Source: a virus. From it: a DNA stretch of 40,416 bases. Position 1 is the first letter of the stretch. The number at the start of each line of letters is the position of its first letter. The stretch is from positions 1-40,416 of the IMG/VR virus record IMGVR_UViG_3300008997_000086. One strand, given 5' to 3'. A program made the position numbers and the translations under genes. Under the pieces are notes generated by a model. It was given only the letters and a program-made list of their open reading frames with translations, was not told the DNA's origin and did no database searches. Below, one piece after another: positions 39,649 to 40,416 of this stretch.

Positions 39649-40416
39649 TTACGCGCCAATACCACCACCTCCTGCATCAATGTCAAGTCTAAATGTAACT
39701 CCATATGAACCTTCATATGTTGATTCTGTAGAGCCCGTTACTTTGGCAAACACGCCCACTCCAGACCAATCTAAAGTCCACCCAGTTGCTGTTCTTGGGT
39801 CAGTTCCAGTTCCAGTTTCAAAATCACCATTACTTAATCTATCAAAAAAACTTGCAGACACTACTCCTGGCTCATCTATCATAAAATAACCAAATCTTGC
39901 AACATATTGTTTGGTAGAACTATCTTGTATATAAAATGAACCAGATGTTGTAGCTAATCCTATTTCTTGTGAAGCCGATGTTTGTGTAATACCCCCCGTT
40001 TCAATGTTCCACCCACCAATATCCCCGGCACTCGATGAAACTGTTCCTGCCATTGTAACATCACCAGTTTTAGATAAATGAAAGTTACTTGAACTTATCT
40101 CAATTGTACCACCACTATCTGGTGAACCACTAATAAACTGACCACCAGTACCAGTCTTTCCTTTTCCTAACATAAAACCAGATGAACTCATTATAAGAGT
40201 TTCAGTACTATGATTATATTGTATTCTACCCCCGTCTGAGTTACCAAGTAATAAACTACCAAGTCCACTTACATAAAATCCCTTTTGTCTATTAGAAGCA
40301 CCCACGCCCTCCCAATCTGTAGGAGGCGTACTACCTAATGATATAACACCATTATTACTACTACTGATTATTATATTAGCAGTATTTAAATTAAACGCTT
40401 CTGTTTGTATATTAAA
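39649..40416 (-). CDS. Fibre or appendage structural protein, C-terminal part (runs off window)
   Basis: The frame is open to the right edge: codons upstream of the GTG at 40305 continue without stop and read FNIQTEAFNLNTANIIISSS, so the true start lies beyond 40416. At least 255 residues are visible. Beta-rich and Gly/Ser-rich shaft repeats dominate (GFMLGKGKTGTGGQFISGSP, then ISSSNFHLSKTGDVTMAGTV). Near the end SASFFDRLSNGDFETGTGTD followed by GWTLDWSGVGVF looks like the start of a carbohydrate-binding beta sandwich (the N-G-D-F-E-T-G...W pattern). It then stops soon after RLDIDAGGGGIGA, which is short for such a domain, and the gene downstream (38064-39257) begins with a similar sandwich-like part. 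This may be the trace of an earlier, longer gene. Confidence 0.75.
   Translation of the reverse strand, partial: FNIQTEAFNLNTANIIISSSNNGVISLGSTPPTDWEGVGASNRQKGFYVSGLGSLLLGNSDGGRIQYNHSTETLIMSSSGFMLGKGKTGTGGQFISGSPDSGGTIEISSSNFHLSKTGDVTMAGTVSSSAGDIGGWNIETGGITQTSASQEIGLATTSGSFYIQDSSTKQYVARFGYFMIDEPGVVSASFFDRLSNGDFETGTGTDPRTATGWTLDWSGVGVFAKVTGSTESTYEGSYGVTFRLDIDAGGGGIGA

Overview
This window looks like part of the late (virion) gene region of a T4-related tailed phage (myovirus), most likely from an aquatic or marine host. Every gene I can support lies on the minus strand, so the region reads from position 40416 down to 1. The phage assignment rests on recognisable homologues of T4 gp17 (large terminase), gp20 (portal), gp21 (prohead protease), gp22 (scaffold), gp23 (major capsid), gp15-like, gp18 (sheath) and gp19 (tail tube), with weaker gp13-like and gp14-like calls. 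The DNA is AT-rich, most starts carry an AGGAGA-type ribosome binding site, and no tRNA or host-like gene is seen. The host is unknown. Use of Shine-Dalgarno sites together with a phage-borne ribosomal protein bS21 fits a proteobacterial host such as those of Pelagibacter phages, but that is inference.

Layout in transcription order. (1) 40416-36063: tail fibre or appendage genes, two of them ending in peptidase S74 chaperone domains, with a small frame-disrupted SET-domain gene among them. (2) 36022-32014: a GH108-type lysozyme, a P-loop kinase-like protein, and an 885-residue fusion of a nucleotidyltransferase (HxGH) domain with an RNA/DNA-ligase-like domain. (3) 32006-27809: a zinc-ribbon protein, a small protein, the large terminase and the portal. 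(4) 27751-19752: about twelve small or medium genes around the gp21 protease. (5) 19730-16683: bS21, a strongly structured leader, the acidic gp22 scaffold, gp23, a terminator, then an HNH endonuclease. (6) 16092-11632: neck and tail-completion proteins and three fibre-like proteins. (7) 11602-3758: a 2614-residue collagen-like fibre. (8) 3694-1: a coiled-coil protein, sheath, tail tube, two terminators and the start of a baseplate-type gene. The order differs from T4: the 17-20-21-22-23 block precedes 13-14-15, and 18-19 are separated from 17 and 20 by the capsid genes and the giant fibre.

The most interesting pattern is that at least eight proteins spread over 35.5-18.3 kb begin with a short amphipathic helix ending in an [L/I/F]-x-E|[A/G/S/D] site, usually near residue 19-25. 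This resembles the capsid-targeting peptide and gp21 cleavage site of T4 internal head proteins, and gp22 and gp23 of this phage carry matching sites. The kinase and the nucleotidyltransferase-ligase fusion are in this set. This suggests, as inference, that the phage packages nucleic-acid or NAD-metabolising enzymes in the head and delivers them with the DNA.

Other points of note are a TATAAATATC motif in one fixed orientation at twelve gene starts or junctions, a nested hairpin leader before gp22, DNA-level sharing between fibre genes 33 kb apart, and the SET-gene frame break.
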